NCBI GenBank assembly: GCA_033439255.1
Contig: CM065887.1
Location: 2,170,001 to 2,234,000 of the forward strand
Origin: Hericium rajendrae
Lineage: Eukaryota; Basidiomycota; Agaricomycetes; Russulales; Hericiaceae
Direction of reading: 5' to 3'
DNA length: 64,000 nt
In this document: positions 35,045 to 46,453 of the stretch, one piece after another
How positions within the stretch are numbered: position 1 is the stretch's first letter
Layout of the letters: the number at the start of each line of letters is the position of its first letter
Position numbers and translations under genes: made by a program
Notes under the pieces: generated by a model
What the model saw: the letters and a program-made list of their open reading frames with translations, nothing else
What the model was told of the DNA's origin: nothing
Database searches by the model: none

Positions 35045-36643
35045 TTACAATGAAAAAGGTAATGATGCGTGAGTCTGCGATGACTCGTCCGTTACGTCGG
35101 GTTCGGATGGGATGTTGAACTGACTGTCATTGCACCAGTCCGGTGCTTTGACGATCATGCGCTCGTGCACTGCATCTCTCATCCAAAATGCATAACACAC
35201 CCTGTCCGGTTCACATTCTGGGACTGCATGGATTACCATTTTTGAGCAGACCGCAGCTAGTGTCCCGGACCTGTATGCAAACCTCAGGTTGAGATTCTGG
35301 AGGTGCAGTTCTGCATCAGGATATGTGCCGATCGTCGCCAGGAGATCTGGCCATTCGGCGCGACCTCCCATATCTCTATGCGGCATGGTGGCCCGGTTAG
35401 AGATGATCGAGACACCACTAAATGCAGATGTCCAGTGGCACATCACTTCACGAAACTCCGGCATATCTCTGAGCCGTTCCAACGTGCATATGCCAGCCTC
35501 GTGTAATTCTGGGTATATGACCCCAAGAATTGCACTCATGATCGCGCCTGATTCCTGGAATGCTAGCAGCCATTCTTTTGCCCGCTGGGTCTTGAGGGAG
35601 ACAGACGTGTAGAGGGGAAAGTGAGTGTCCTACAGCGAAATCCAGGTACACACTGAATTCTACATCGACGATAGAAGGAAGGGTCTCATACCTCATGGCC
35701 GAGTGCAAACCATGCTGGGGACAAATCTACAAAGCCAGGATGCAAGGTGCAGACTACCGGATTATGATAAAGGTTTTGAGCATGACGAGTCAGAGACTTC
35801 ATGGCTTCGGACCTCGTTCCCTTGGACCTCGAGCCTGCTGCTTGCTTCGCGGACTTGACAATGCCCGATCCTGCTGGTCCTGGATTCGTCGGCCCATTCT
35901 TTCTGTAAATTTCAGTCCAGCTCCTTTGGAAGAGGGGCTCGAGGATCTTTGCAGCATTGAACATGATGGCCTGCACAAGCAATTGATCAACACAATGACG
36001 GGTGATGTCAAATGCGAGTTGCCACCTGTCGTTCCAGGGACAGCACACCTGGTAGGTACCACACCAGGTGATTGGTGTGTGTATCCGAGACCGTCATTGG
36101 GACATCAATCAGAGGCCACGAGGTATTGTTGGTACCCCAGGTTAGGCCCGGGTAACGCCGGTGTAGGGATGCTTCTGTCGGTGAGTTGAGTCCGGTGTAT
36201 TTCTTCGGAATGCGGCTGGCGTAACGCTGTGCATCCCAAGTCATCCGGACTGAAGTTACATCAGTTTTCAATCATCTCATTTTCAAATTGATACACATAC
36301 TACGGTTTAGAAAAGCAGCAACCAACTCCCGGGCAATATAATCCAGCTCGCAGCGCAGGCTGGATGACAGCATCCAGTATGGGATCGGGGCAGGATTGGC
36401 AAAGTCGACCTTCTGGTGGTTAGCCAAATAGCAATGAAACATGTGTTTCAGATAGATTGAGATTGCTTCGACTTCGGACATCTCACTTGGGGAATGAGCG
36501 GAAATGAGGATCAGCGCAGAAAGTAAGGCTGGTTGGTCGCGGTCTTTGATGTGGCAGAGGTTTGTCACCAAGCATTCGGCTATCCACATGTGCTTCGGCA
36601 GGAGATTGCCGGTGATGGATTCCTCATTCGGCCTGTACAGCAT
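35045..36643 (-). CDS. TET/JBP-family 5-methylcytosine dioxygenase
   Basis: A 2-oxoglutarate/Fe(II) dioxygenase of the TET/JBP family, which oxidises 5-methylcytosine or thymine in DNA. Four exons chain with good introns. The N-terminal part (from ATG 36643) is helical and conserved in the fungal branch. The middle carries MFNAAKILEPLFQRSW. The last exon contains SWTSAFSG-like HWTSAFSGVSIISNR, then the iron ligands in MPHRDMGG (HxD), the strand LLATIGTYPDAEL, LRFAYRSGTLAAV, the distal His in VIHAVPE, and the 2OG-binding Arg in DRVCYAFWMRDAVHER. All key residues are present. It lies just upstream of the KDZ gene on the same strand (157 bp between its stop and the KDZ start). This linkage is known for basidiomycete KDZ elements and suggests a role in relieving methylation-based silencing of the element. 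Confidence 0.85.
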
Positions 36644-36815
36644 TGGACAAAGATCGGATCATATTGGTTACCTTTGAAGACCGTATGTCTGAGGACGTAC
36701 ATGAAAAAAAAAAAAAAAGTCAGTCCATGTCGTTCCGCTGCACTATAATCCATTTGCTGATCAGTTTGCCTTCTTCCGCCCCTTCCCTCAGTTCGCCCCT
36801 CCTACTTTCAATTTA
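36644..36815. promoter_or_regulatory. Divergent promoter with poly-A tract
   Basis: The TET/JBP gene (minus) and the gene at 36816 (plus) start 172 bp apart. The interval contains an uninterrupted poly-A run (36703-36718), a nucleosome-excluding feature common in fungal promoters, and a pyrimidine-rich stretch before the plus-strand ATG. Co-regulation of the two genes is likely by position. Confidence 0.5.
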
Positions 36816-39649
36816 ATGCCGAGAGGTCCCCTTCCACAGAAAAAGTCCAAGTCTGTCAAGACTGATCTGTCGGAGGACGAGATTGACTTTCTCAAAACAC
36901 AGTTGAAGGCCTTTAAGGAGACCGGGAAGGCTGGACGACGTCGTATCATTACGGACCTCAAGGCACCTGGTGGTCAATTCTTTGGCCGTTTTTCATACAG
37001 GGGTCTTGAGTTGACCAGGGTCCAGCGGGTATGCCTGCATCTGTTGATGAGCTGTTGCTGCTAACTCACTTTCGCTATATAGTTGATACACGAGTGGCTG
37101 CTAAAACATGGCAGGCACCGGCTTCGGAAGGCGGACTCATTTAAGTATGTCCGAACATGGACACTCAAGGCCGTAGTCCAGCACATGGAACGCGATGCCA
37201 TCATGGAGCATGCCAAAGTACTATCTGGTGGTGCGCAGCCTGGAAGCAAAGCCCACATTGCGATCTACTCCCGGGCAGTGAGTCAGGTGATGAACAACCT
37301 TACTCCGGACAAGATGACCCAATATGAGGAGTATGCTGCATTGTGGACAAAGACGGAGGCTCCTCCTGATGTGCAGGCCAGGTCCGTACTGTTGCTGTAT
37401 GTCCAGTATCTGTCCTCATGTCGTCTCTATGCAGACAAGCATCTAAGCATGCTGGCGAGTACACCAAGTCGTTCGCCACACAAATGCGGTCACATCTTGG
37501 GATGTCCGTAGTGGTCCTGGGGACATGGCTAGACGAAGAGGGGACGGCGGTGGTCCGGAAGTATGATCTAACCTTTTCCATAGTCGAGTGATATTGAATG
37601 AATCCAGGTTCGATTACAACGGTGACCTCGGACGGCCAACCCTCGCAGAAGCAGTGAAGGACTGGGATGAGCAGCCAATGATGTCGGCCTGGACATCCTA
37701 TGCCGAAGCTCTATATGGTATGCAGAATTTCATGCTTTGGTCTGCGGTGCTGACTCCAGAAGGTCCCGGGGATGATTCCAATGAACCGGGCCACGCAGTC
37801 AAGAAGTCCAGGAAACCAACTCTACAGTTGATCTACAATCCAGACGGAGGTGTTACAATACCTGCGGATTTCGAAGAATACACGCCAGATTTGTTGATAT
37901 CGCTGATAAGGGAGTTTCTAACCTTTCATTACGGTGTGTATTTTCTGTGATGAACATGCTTGGCCCGGCTAATGCATTAATTCATCAGCACGCGCCAATC
38001 CGAAGGCATCGGCAATTCCCTGGGCGAAGATAAAAGCTGACGGCTTCGAGAACTACATTGACCCGATGTACCTTCCTACGGGATACGTTTGGGAAGATCC
38101 ATCACGCATTAATAGGCAGGAACTCAAACCCATCATCGAATTCTGGCAGAACCGGGAGTCCGATGGCCTCACTGTATTAGAGTTCAAGGCGGTCGTCGTG
38201 AAGGGCGAGTGGACCCCTGTGATGGAGATTCCATCCGACAGCGAGGGCAACACCGGGGGAGGAAAGACTGTCCGGATTCGTCGACGGAAGGAAATTCAAG
38301 CGCGGTTTGCAGACCGGGATGTGCCCAACCCTCAGGATGTCTCGGACGCGGAAGCTGAGAAGGATGTCGAGATGGTTGGCATTCCCTCGGGTCGCAAAAA
38401 TGCTCGGACAAAGGATCATAATGGTTACGACGAACATGGAGAGTTTTTCGACCTGGGCTCTTTCGGATCTGAAGAGGAGGATGTGGATGATGTCGAAGAC
38501 GTTACGCCATTGGAAACCAGTCTACGAGTGACAAATGCTGGGAAAGCTAAGGCTTTGCAACAGCTTAGGGAACGGCGTGCGGGGACCATGCCTTCGAACA
38601 ATAAGTCCAAAAACAAGGCTCGGATTGATCCACAAGTCGGTCTGGACTCAGATGGCAGTCCGCTGAAAACACCAGGAAACTCGGCAAAAAATGAAAAAGC
38701 CAAGTTTGCCTTCCTCAGCGGTCTTTCTGGACTGCAGTTGTATCAAGACCTCGTGCTGGAGATCTCATTGTGCAGGGTACGCTGTCCCAAAATATATGTC
38801 ATGTTGGTTATTTGATCATACCTTCAGCAGGGACATCGCACTACAGCAGACCCAGACCATCCTGACTGGGCTACATTTGACTATCCAAGGCCATGGTTGC
38901 CGCGCCGTGTTCATGCCAATGTGAATCCCAAGTCTGAGATACAGTGGCTATTGGACCCCAAGACGCCTTGGCGTAATTGCGATGGAGACATCTTGAGCAA
39001 ACCAGCACTGATGGAGGTGGCCTTGGCGTATGGGCAACTGCTCCGGGATCTTGAAACTGCACAGATGGGTGCATCGGACTCTGATGATGAAAGTCGGCCT
39101 GATGCAGGGGTCCCGGACTATGTTCAGAACTCTACAATTCCGTTCCGTTACCTCGGAAAGTATGTTGAACCGCAATGCATTACCATGAAGGAGGATCTAG
39201 AGAATGCTCGCACAGCATACTCTGAAACCACTGGAAAGAATATGTTGCCTGCAGCTGCACCATCTGCTGGTCCCAGCAAGAGAATTCGCAAACAGGCTCT
39301 GCCTGCTCGGGCTCAGATCGAGAAGAGGGGAAAGGTACAATCACCATCGGATGCCCCAGCTGCACCTGAGAAGCAAAAGTCACAGCATCAGTCGTCCCGG
39401 GCTGCACCCCCTCCAGCCGCCTTGTCTGAAGCCCTGCTTGGCTCTCCCAGCAAGCGGAGCGGCCGCACACGGGTGCCCACTAAGAAGATGGCAATGTGAG
39501 TATGCCATGTCATTGACTGGTGGAAATTCGAAAATCATTGTTGTCGTAGGATCATTCCAGAGCAGACGGCCCAACGGGAAAAGAATGCCGCTGCTTACAA
39601 GAAGAGACAGGAGACTGCGGAGAAAAAGAAGGCTGCTGCACGTCGGTGA
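36816..39649 (+). CDS. Large unknown protein divergent from TET/JBP
   Basis: ATG 36816 opens MPRGPLPQKKSKSVKTDLSE, then DEIDFLKTQLKAFKETGKAG. Further exons: LIHEWLLKHGRHRLRK, AIYSRAVSQVMNNLTPDKM, FDYNGDLGRPTLAEAV, LQLIYNPDGGVTIPADF, and a long exon with IPWAKIKADGFENYIDPMY, LPTGYVWEDPSRINRQEL and an acidic low-complexity region around 38420-38510. The last parts hold IPFRYLGKYVEPQ, a basic serine/proline linker and a lysine-rich end (TAQREKNAAAYKKRQETAEK) after an intron at 39499-39549. The protein would be about 850 residues. I know of no characterised domain. Its conserved place opposite TET/JBP and near KDZ suggests an element-linked accessory function. No stop or frame break was seen in the chain. 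Confidence 0.65.
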
Positions 39650-39919
39650 GCCTTCTGATCCAAGAGCCAGGTTTTGGTGCCCTTGGACAATGTCTGCTGC
39701 ATTTCTGTGAACTGCATGGGCAACCGGTCTGCGATGATGTGCTATTTGTTCCTACGGCATAGGCTTAGAGTACTTTTGAATAACACAGTCATGAGAGTAC
39801 AATGCACTGGTATTGATTCGCTTGCTCCGCATCACTCTGCTCTGAGTTCCAGGACATGTCAGTGTTCATGACAATGAGATGGTCGATGGCCATACCAAAG
39901 CCGCAGCCCGCGGCTTGAG

Positions 39920-41350
39920 TGATGAAGGAAGGAAGAAAGGAAGGTTTATTCCGCAGTGGTCCCATTCCGGAACAGAGCGGTGTTCATACTACATAGTCAG
40001 GCACAAACTACGCTATGTACACTCAAGTCATGTAACTACGATCGCTGTCGAGGATGACGCACATAGACGACAAAGTAGAAAAGACAAACACACAGAATTG
40101 AACAGAGAGAGCAGTGTAGCGGGTGAACTGATGAAAAACCCACACCAGGAAAATCTCTTTTTGAGGGAAAAACCTGTGTGTGGGTAAACCAGGCTGCCAC
40201 AAGACACATGAATCACGACCCGATGAAAGATCCATGCAAAGGAAAACCTCAGATGAGACCAAAACCGACGCCATGGCAAAACCGGGTCAGTACCGAGCGG
40301 GGATGAGCCCGCGGCAGGAAAACCTCCCGCGAGGGTAAACCCATGCACGCGAGAACCTCGTGGCTATGAGACCGGGTCAATCCTAGACAACGTCCCATAG
40401 AGACACGACAAGAGTGTGAGGGACCGGCCAGCGCACGAGCAAACAGAGACATACCACATGCGAAACTTGTGCAGAAGCATGAATGAACACGGCCGAGGCA
40501 GCAAAGACCTCGAGCACATCGAAGGTGAACTTCGCAAGCATGTCGAGGATGCCCCGCTCGCGCACAAGGCTCTTTGTGATCGAGCGTGTATCGTGAGACC
40601 CGAACAGCGTACGAGAGCGCGTTGGACCCAGGAACTGAGAGGCACGTTCGAGGAAGGAAGTGCGGAGGGAGCAAAGTGACGGGTGAGCACAGCATTCCAA
40701 CAAGGCATGTTCGGGGGATTCTACAGCTGCTTTACAGAAGCGACAAAGGCATCAGCATCGCAGGATGCGAGGCTGATGTGCAGAAGGACGGCGCAGGTCC
40801 TTGCAAGCCAGATGGTGGTCGGTGAAGAGGAGGCGTGTGAGGGCTAGTCGGTGAGGTGGGATTCGGACCTGGAGATAAGGCCTGAAATGGAAAACCGGCT
40901 GGCTGGGCAACTCACCGTGATGTACAATCTCCGTCCGTCCATTCAAAAGCGTCGCACGAGGGGAAGCGTTGATGACAGCAGACCAATGTGTGCGCATGGA
41001 AGCGGTAACACGTGCGAGAATGTCTGGTATTTGCTTTGCTGTCAATAACGGACAGCATGACGTGTACCGGGAGAGGCAGAGTGTGCAGGACATAAATAAC
41101 GTCTGAAGCCCATCCGGGCACGCCATCAGCCGCCAAGTGGAGAAATGCGCGGAATGCATGGCATACGAGGCGGTCCGGCGGCTGCAGCGAGGCGTAGTGA
41201 ACGAATGGGAGGAGGAGGAGTTGCACGCGGCGATAGCGCAGCGGTTCCAAACTTGTCTCGGTATAGAGGAAGGCGAGCGTCGACCGGGCGGAGAGACCTA
41301 ATAAGCGGCGAAAAAATGCATGCTGAACATGCTCCAAAGATGCGAGCAAG
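39920..41350 (-). mobile_element. Tad-like LINE retrotransposon 3' fragment
   Basis: On minus, broken frames encode the region after the reverse transcriptase of a basidiomycete non-LTR element: VQHAFFRRLLGLSARSTLAF, LYTETSLEPLRYRRVQLLLL (41340-41200) and PDDH-type continuation, then near 40700-40500 CCAHPSLCSLRTSFLERA and AKFTFDVLEVF, as in the C-terminus of these polyproteins. No catalytic RT motif is present, so it is 5' truncated at about 41350. The 3' end lies close to a TTCC-type microsatellite (GGAAGGAAG on plus, about 39926-39945), as expected for a LINE tail. Frames are disrupted; the copy is dead. It is nested in the giant element. Confidence 0.65.
39926..39945 (+). repeat. GGAA-type microsatellite at LINE tail
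   Basis: GAAGGAAGGAAGAAAGGAAG followed by TTTATTCCGCA. A similar junction, (GGAA)n then TATATTCCGCA, occurs at 55374-55412, pointing to the same LINE family tail in both places. Confidence 0.6.
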
Positions 41351-41408
41351 GTTGTCTGCCTCGTGTCGTCTACGTCATGCTTATTCGCCGTGTATAGGCT
41401 AGAATTGG

Positions 41409-41530
41409 TCTATGTGGCGCTTGTTCGCCGTGCATTTAGGCGACAACTGTTCTATGTGGCGCTTGTTCGCCGTGTATAGGCGACAACTGTTCTATGTGGC
41501 GCTTGTTCGCCGTGTGTAGGCGACAACTGT
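41409..41530 (+). repeat. Tandem repeat of about 40-42 bp, three units
   Basis: The unit starts TCTATGTGGCGCTTGTTCGC and ends GGCGACAACTGT. Copies begin at 41409, 41451 and 41491, and a diverged partial unit precedes them. It lies just beyond the truncated end of the LINE fragment. Confidence 0.8.
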
Positions 41531-41806
41531 TCATGTGTTCTCGCTCAGGACAACTGGTCCCATGTAGACGTTTCACGTTGAAGATCATTGCCGTCTGGGC
41601 TGTTGGTCCGGGCGGATTTCCAACACCTTTGCACCCTTCTTCCTGCAAGCTGCAGACGGACATTCCGGGTGTCGACCTCAAGTCATTTCGCAGTCGCCTG
41701 CTCGTGAGTAGTATAAATATGTCCCTGTTCCTCCTCTTTCTCTTCACTGCTATCTCTTCCACCCGCTGCTTCCCGTCTCCCAACCCACTCGCTCTTCGTG
41801 CTGATC

Positions 41807-42662
41807 ATGCCATCTCTTTCTCCCTTTTCCTCGCCATCTGCAACTGCCCACACTGCTCACACCGGGATCCGACGTTCACCTTCATTCGAGCGGATGCGCG
41901 AGCAACTTTCTCAGATGGAACAAGCAGTTGCCATCGCCTCTCGCCAAGTACACCGTCTTCGCGAACAGTGTGGCAAAATGAAAGAAATCCTTGGCACTGT
42001 CATCCACAACTTCTACGACGCGCAAGACAGGATTGACATCCTCCATCTTCTCATCCGTGACCGACGTCATGGCCTAGCTCAGAATTCCGGTCAGTCTCTC
42101 CTCTGCATTTCCCTTCCCTTACCATGTTCAACCACCCCCTCCAGACCTCCCTCGTCACAACATGCCTCCGGGAACCCCGTCCGCCCGATCCTTTCCACCA
42201 CAAGACCGCGTGGAATATTGGTTATACCTCTACACAACGTATCCGCATCTCGCACCGGCTGGCATTTCCGGTCTCGATAATACCGTAACACCGCATCTCG
42301 TTCGCGCATGGCGATTCGGCATAGAGACGGGGCCGGATGAGGGGGACGAAGGGGATGGGGTGCTCGAGATGATTTGGATGATGGAGCTGGCCAGCATTTT
42401 CTCGGTCGCTGGGTTATTCGCCCAGATCGAAGTTGCGATGACTCGTCCGCGACCGCGGTCTGACTTTGGCTTTCCCCGTCCTTATCCCGGGGACTGTGGT
42501 CACATCACCCCTCCCCAAGTCGTCGACCACCTACTTCGATGTGGCATCAACGACAACCTCATTGCCGGTCTCGAGGAGATATTCATTTCCCGAGCGAGAT
42601 CCTTTCCAACTGAGCCCACGACGATCCCGCCGGATGCACCGGATGCCGAGGATGTCATGTAG
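41807..42662 (+). CDS. Hypothetical cargo protein with N-terminal coiled coil
   Basis: Exon 1 (41807-42089) starts MPSLSPFSSPSATAHTA and contains a heptad-rich helix, MREQLSQMEQAVAIASRQVH to IHNFYDAQDRIDIL. The intron (42090-42144) has donor GTCAGT and acceptor CCTCCAG. Exon 2 runs to TAG at 42660-42662 with DRVEYWLYLYTTYPHLAP, RAWRFGIETG, EMIWMMELASIFSVAGLFA and CGHITPPQVVDHLLRCGIN. Similar two-exon proteins (short coil plus a Trp/Tyr-rich domain) are typical of mushroom accessory regions, but I cannot name the family. No defects seen. Confidence 0.6.
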
Positions 42663-42940
42663 GGTCCATCCATCGCGGCGCAGGCTCCACGTGGCTTTCA
42701 GAGGATCCTCATTATTAGATACGCATCGTGTTTTGATGCACGCCTTGTTTTGATGCCCGCCTGTTTGCTTGTTATTGATTCTCTAGGTCCGCAACTGTCA
42801 GCCCTGTCATGTCGATGTAACGTAGTGTGACTGTTATTCTCCCTTGTGTGTAAGCCGGACACTTCGTGTACTTAGTCCTCCTCCACTCAATTCCCATTTC
42901 TCTCTTCGTTACCAAATATCTGTGCGTTGAAAAGAACACC

Positions 42941-44902
42941 ATGTCTGACGGTACAATGCAAGTCTGCTCTCGATCCATTGTCCATGAATGGTAGTGTCTC
43001 ACATCCCTGTTACAGGATCCCCACGCACACCGACCCGCATGATATCGAGCGAGAGCGACGTCGGCTGGACAAATTAATAAAAAATGTAGATGGAGAGCTC
43101 GTTGCTGTCCGCGCCTGTGGCAACGACCCGCATGGCATGGGGGACGTCATCCGAAGACTGAGGACGGACCGCACTGCCATCTGCACCAAGCGAAATACAC
43201 TATCACCTCTTGCCTGCATCCCCATTGAATTGCAAAATCGTATCTTGCACTTCTGCGCTGCTAACGAGCCAGCATCCATGAAAGGCCTGGGGTGGCTTCA
43301 CATCACGCATACCTGCACCTTTCTCCGAGTCGCCGCATTACAGGATGGCAGCCTGTGGACAAATATTTGCACGGGATTATCTCAGCCCTGGAGAGAAGCC
43401 CTGGTGGAACGCTCCCACTCACTGCCCCTGTCCTACAGGGATGTATATTGGAGGCATAACATCCCCACCCCGCATACCGTTGCACTCCTGGCGCAATGCA
43501 TGCGTCGCATCCGCCATCTTTCCCTTGTCAACTTTATCTCAGGTTCCTTCAACCTGATTCGATCCCTGGTCCATCCGGCGCCGATCTTGGAATCGGTATT
43601 TCTTGCAGTCCGGTTACGGAGCGGCCGTGTGGGTATCCTCCCCGCAGACCTCTTTGAAGAGCAAGCGCCTTCGCTCTGCATGATGACGCTACATTACCTT
43701 GTCCCGACATGGTCCGCATCATTCATGCGCAACCTCACCAAATTGCACATAAATAATCACTTCACGTCAATTTCCGACGTTATGAACATTGATTCTGAAC
43801 ATGATGGCATTCCCTACGCTGAATCCGAGCATGAGCCACCCCCTGCTGCTGGTCCATCCCCCGAGAAGGCCTTTCTCGATCTCATCCTTGCTTTATCGCA
43901 AATGTATGCACTAGAGACATTGTTCATGTCTCACTGCTTCCCTTCCCAGCCTGACCCCCTCCGGACGTGCCCATGGTCCAACTGACTCGTCTCCGTCACT
44001 TCACATGTGAATCAAACTCATTCCTCCACATCGGCAATGTCATCCAGCATGTCCACATACCTCCCTTATGCGATGTCTTCATCCTAGGCTATGCCCCTGA
44101 GGTGGACGATTTTTCCACCGTGACCCATTTTCTCAATAACCATGTTGCACCTTATCCTATGACGATGCGAGTCAAGCCTGTCTCGTCATCTGAGTCCTGG
44201 GACCTGTCTTTCTGGGCCGATGTCCCTCTCCCTCAAGACACGGACTATCCCCCTGGCAGTGCAGATATCCCGTGCGCACGTGTGGTCGCCCATGTCGCCC
44301 ACGGGAGGTCTGAGGGAGTATTGCACAGGCACCTCCTCGAGCCCTTGGACCATTGTCCAAGCCCAGAGACTAAGGTCTCCATCCGACACCTGATCGTGGA
44401 GTCCGGCAAGGATCACGGTTTAAACTGGGCCCGCAAGTCCGGCCACGAGAACCTGCAGTCGAGCAACTGGATCTCCCATTTTGCCAGTTACACCAATATT
44501 CACACTGTATCCGTCAAGGGCGACGTTGGCCGCACATTATGCATGGCACTTGCTGCCCCCTGCTCGTACATGCCGAAGCTAGAGCACGATGAAGTCCAAG
44601 AAACGATACCCCCGGACTTCCCGCATCTCTTCAGAAATGTCACCCAAATCCATTTTTCAGAAGTGGATTTTGACACTGAGCATCCGAGGATTGAAAACCG
44701 TGAATTCTTTGCCCCTCGTCCTTCTTACGCTGTTGGCTACATTCTCAAGCAATCCCTGGCCTATCGCCATGCAGCGCTTGGGACACGGCTCACTCTCGTT
44801 ATGCAGAACTGTGCAATCACAGTCAGCCAGGTGGAGGCCTTGCGAACCCTTGCGGATGTGGAATGGGACTCTGTGCAGTCTCCGTTGACAGCAGAGGATT
44901 AG
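42941..44902 (+). CDS. F-box protein, copy 2, with frame break in a C-run
   Basis: Exon 1 is only 17 nt (42941-42957, M-S-D-G-T-) and joins by a GC-AG intron (42958-43015, donor GCAAGT) to IPTHTDPHDIERERRR, as in the paralog at 24137-26120. The F-box-like segment is LSPLACIPIELQNRILHFCA, followed by LGWLHITHTCTFLRV and WTNI. Leucine-rich strands follow (HLSLVNFISGSFN, LTKLHINNH). At the C5 run (43955-43959) the frame must slip -1 to link SHCFPSQPDP to VPMVQLTRLRHFTC. The second half shares DVGRTLCMALAAP, FPHLFRNVTQIHF and SYAVGYILKQSL with copy 1 and ends QSPLTAED. SCF substrate adaptors are the known role of F-box proteins. A frame starting at 42927 would need a TTG start, so I used the ATG at 42941. 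Confidence 0.7.
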
Positions 44903-45681
44903 GGGGGATGAGGAAGTTGTAGGGGAGCCCGGCTTGCATTATGCAATTCCGTGACCGCATATACCTGTACCTCATGTGTCGTCTTGTCATTTTGCTGGAT
45001 CGAATGTCATCTGTGATTATTCACCCTGTTACCAAAAGGACCTCCATTCTGGCTTATGATGCAAATGATGATATACACCTCCCTCGGACCCGACGGTTGA
45101 CGCTATCCTATCATTTGAATCCGAAATCGTACATGGTCCGGTTATTGTCCCCCAGCGATTGCAATGTCCATTACCACTTCCCAGGTACGCCCTTACCGGA
45201 CTGAAACATCCAGTGCGACGGAGCTATATCATCCCCAGTCATACCAGTACCGCACCGGGGTATGATTCCCTAGCTATGCCAATCTCTATAACCAATTCTC
45301 TGGCATCAATTTCTACGGTTCCACTGGGTCATTATGGTGGATGCGACACCGTGGCAGATCGAAGGACTCGGGCGATGTTCTAGATGGTGACTGAGTCAGT
45401 GGGATCCTGTCCGGAAAGCCGGAATGGTCTGCCGGATCTGGCCATGCTTCCGAAAGAATGGTTCTCTGGGACAAGCCGCTTACCGAGCGTCGTTCTAGAC
45501 ATGATGCTGGGGTGGCCTACATCCGAAGACAGTTGCCGTCCGGAGGAGTGTTTGCATGTCGGATCAGCTCTGGCTAGGACTAGGACCCTGACATAAGATG
45601 ACCCGCAGCATGTCCCATTGCAATCTAAGGATAGCGTCCAAGCCTTCTAATAAGTTGACTGAGTCTACCAGAATATTTTAG
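44903..45681. other. Spacer, no gene seen
   Basis: About 780 bp without a convincing coding chain. CCGGA words (GTCCGGTTATTG, GTCCGGAAAGCCGGAATG) are again frequent. Confidence 0.35.
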
Positions 45682-46154
45682 CTACTGCTCTTCATAGAAA
45701 AGCTCCGAGGTTTTCTGTAATTGAATATGGAGCTCGATGAGCTCCCGCAATTCCTCCGTCTTCCACGCAATCAAGCGACGCAAAACGCCAATTTCTTCTA
45801 ATCGGCTCGGTCTGCTCAGTTGAGTCCGGTGTGAAGGGTAGGCGCTCACCGGTCAGGACCTGGTGCTGCCAGGCCTTCCTGTCCGGTTCTGACGGAAGGG
45901 TCAATGTCGACGTAATACGGAGCCACTGTACCAATGATGAAGATGCGGCTCTATAGCGTAATGATGAAACTTGCCTCAGGTGGGGTGATATCAGAATCAT
46001 TCCGGCTCGAGGACAGAAAAGATGAATTCTGTCCAGGCTGATGGGACTCGGTTGAGACATGGTTCCGGCGGTTTGGCGACTGGCGCGAAGCAAGGGTGGA
46101 GTCCTGTACATGCAACACAAGGAGGCAGGAGCAATGGAGTCCAAAAAGAGACAT
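45682..46154 (-). CDS. Small cargo protein with C-terminal heptad segment
   Basis: Three exons: ATG 46154 with QPGQNSSFLSSSRNDSDITP, a middle exon WLRITSTLTLPSEPDRKAWQ, and a last exon EIGVLRRLIAWKTEELREL followed by IELHIQLQK ending at TAG 45682-45684. The first intron is again of GC-AG type (donor GCAAGT at about 45978) and the second has GTGAGC-AG. It is divergent from the Zn-cluster gene at 46454 and resembles in size, place and C-terminal helix the gene at 27133-28047. Function unknown; the helix suggests dimerisation with itself or with the divergent partner. Confidence 0.5.
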
Positions 46155-46453
46155 GTTTAAGTGGACTAATAGTGACAGGTTTACAAGTGCATTCTAACCT
46201 TGTTCAGGACTGTTTGTTTTGTGGTATTGTCAGACATATTGTTTTGAGAGGACAAGAACAGGACAAGCAGACGGGACCCAGTAAAGGCGTTCTCGGTCTG
46301 CATGGAGGTGTCGCCAATATGTTGTCACAGTCACGCATCACGGTCACCTCGGATCGCCCATCCAGCGGCTATTGCCGGATGCTGTGTCTGCCAGCACAGT
46401 TGTACTGTTCCCCCTCCCACGCTCACTTCGTTGACATTGTTCGCCCACCCGGT

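Noticed and set aside
39879-41402. Several plus-strand open frames
   Set aside because: They are antisense to the LINE fragment, whose minus-strand frames match the family.
42927-42940. Upstream start for F-box copy 2
   Set aside because: It would be a TTG start; the ATG at 42941 with a GC-AG intron matches the paralog.
43910-43952. GTATGC-CCCAG intron as explanation of the F-box frame break
   Set aside because: The lengths give the wrong frame and would remove the conserved SHCFP stretch.
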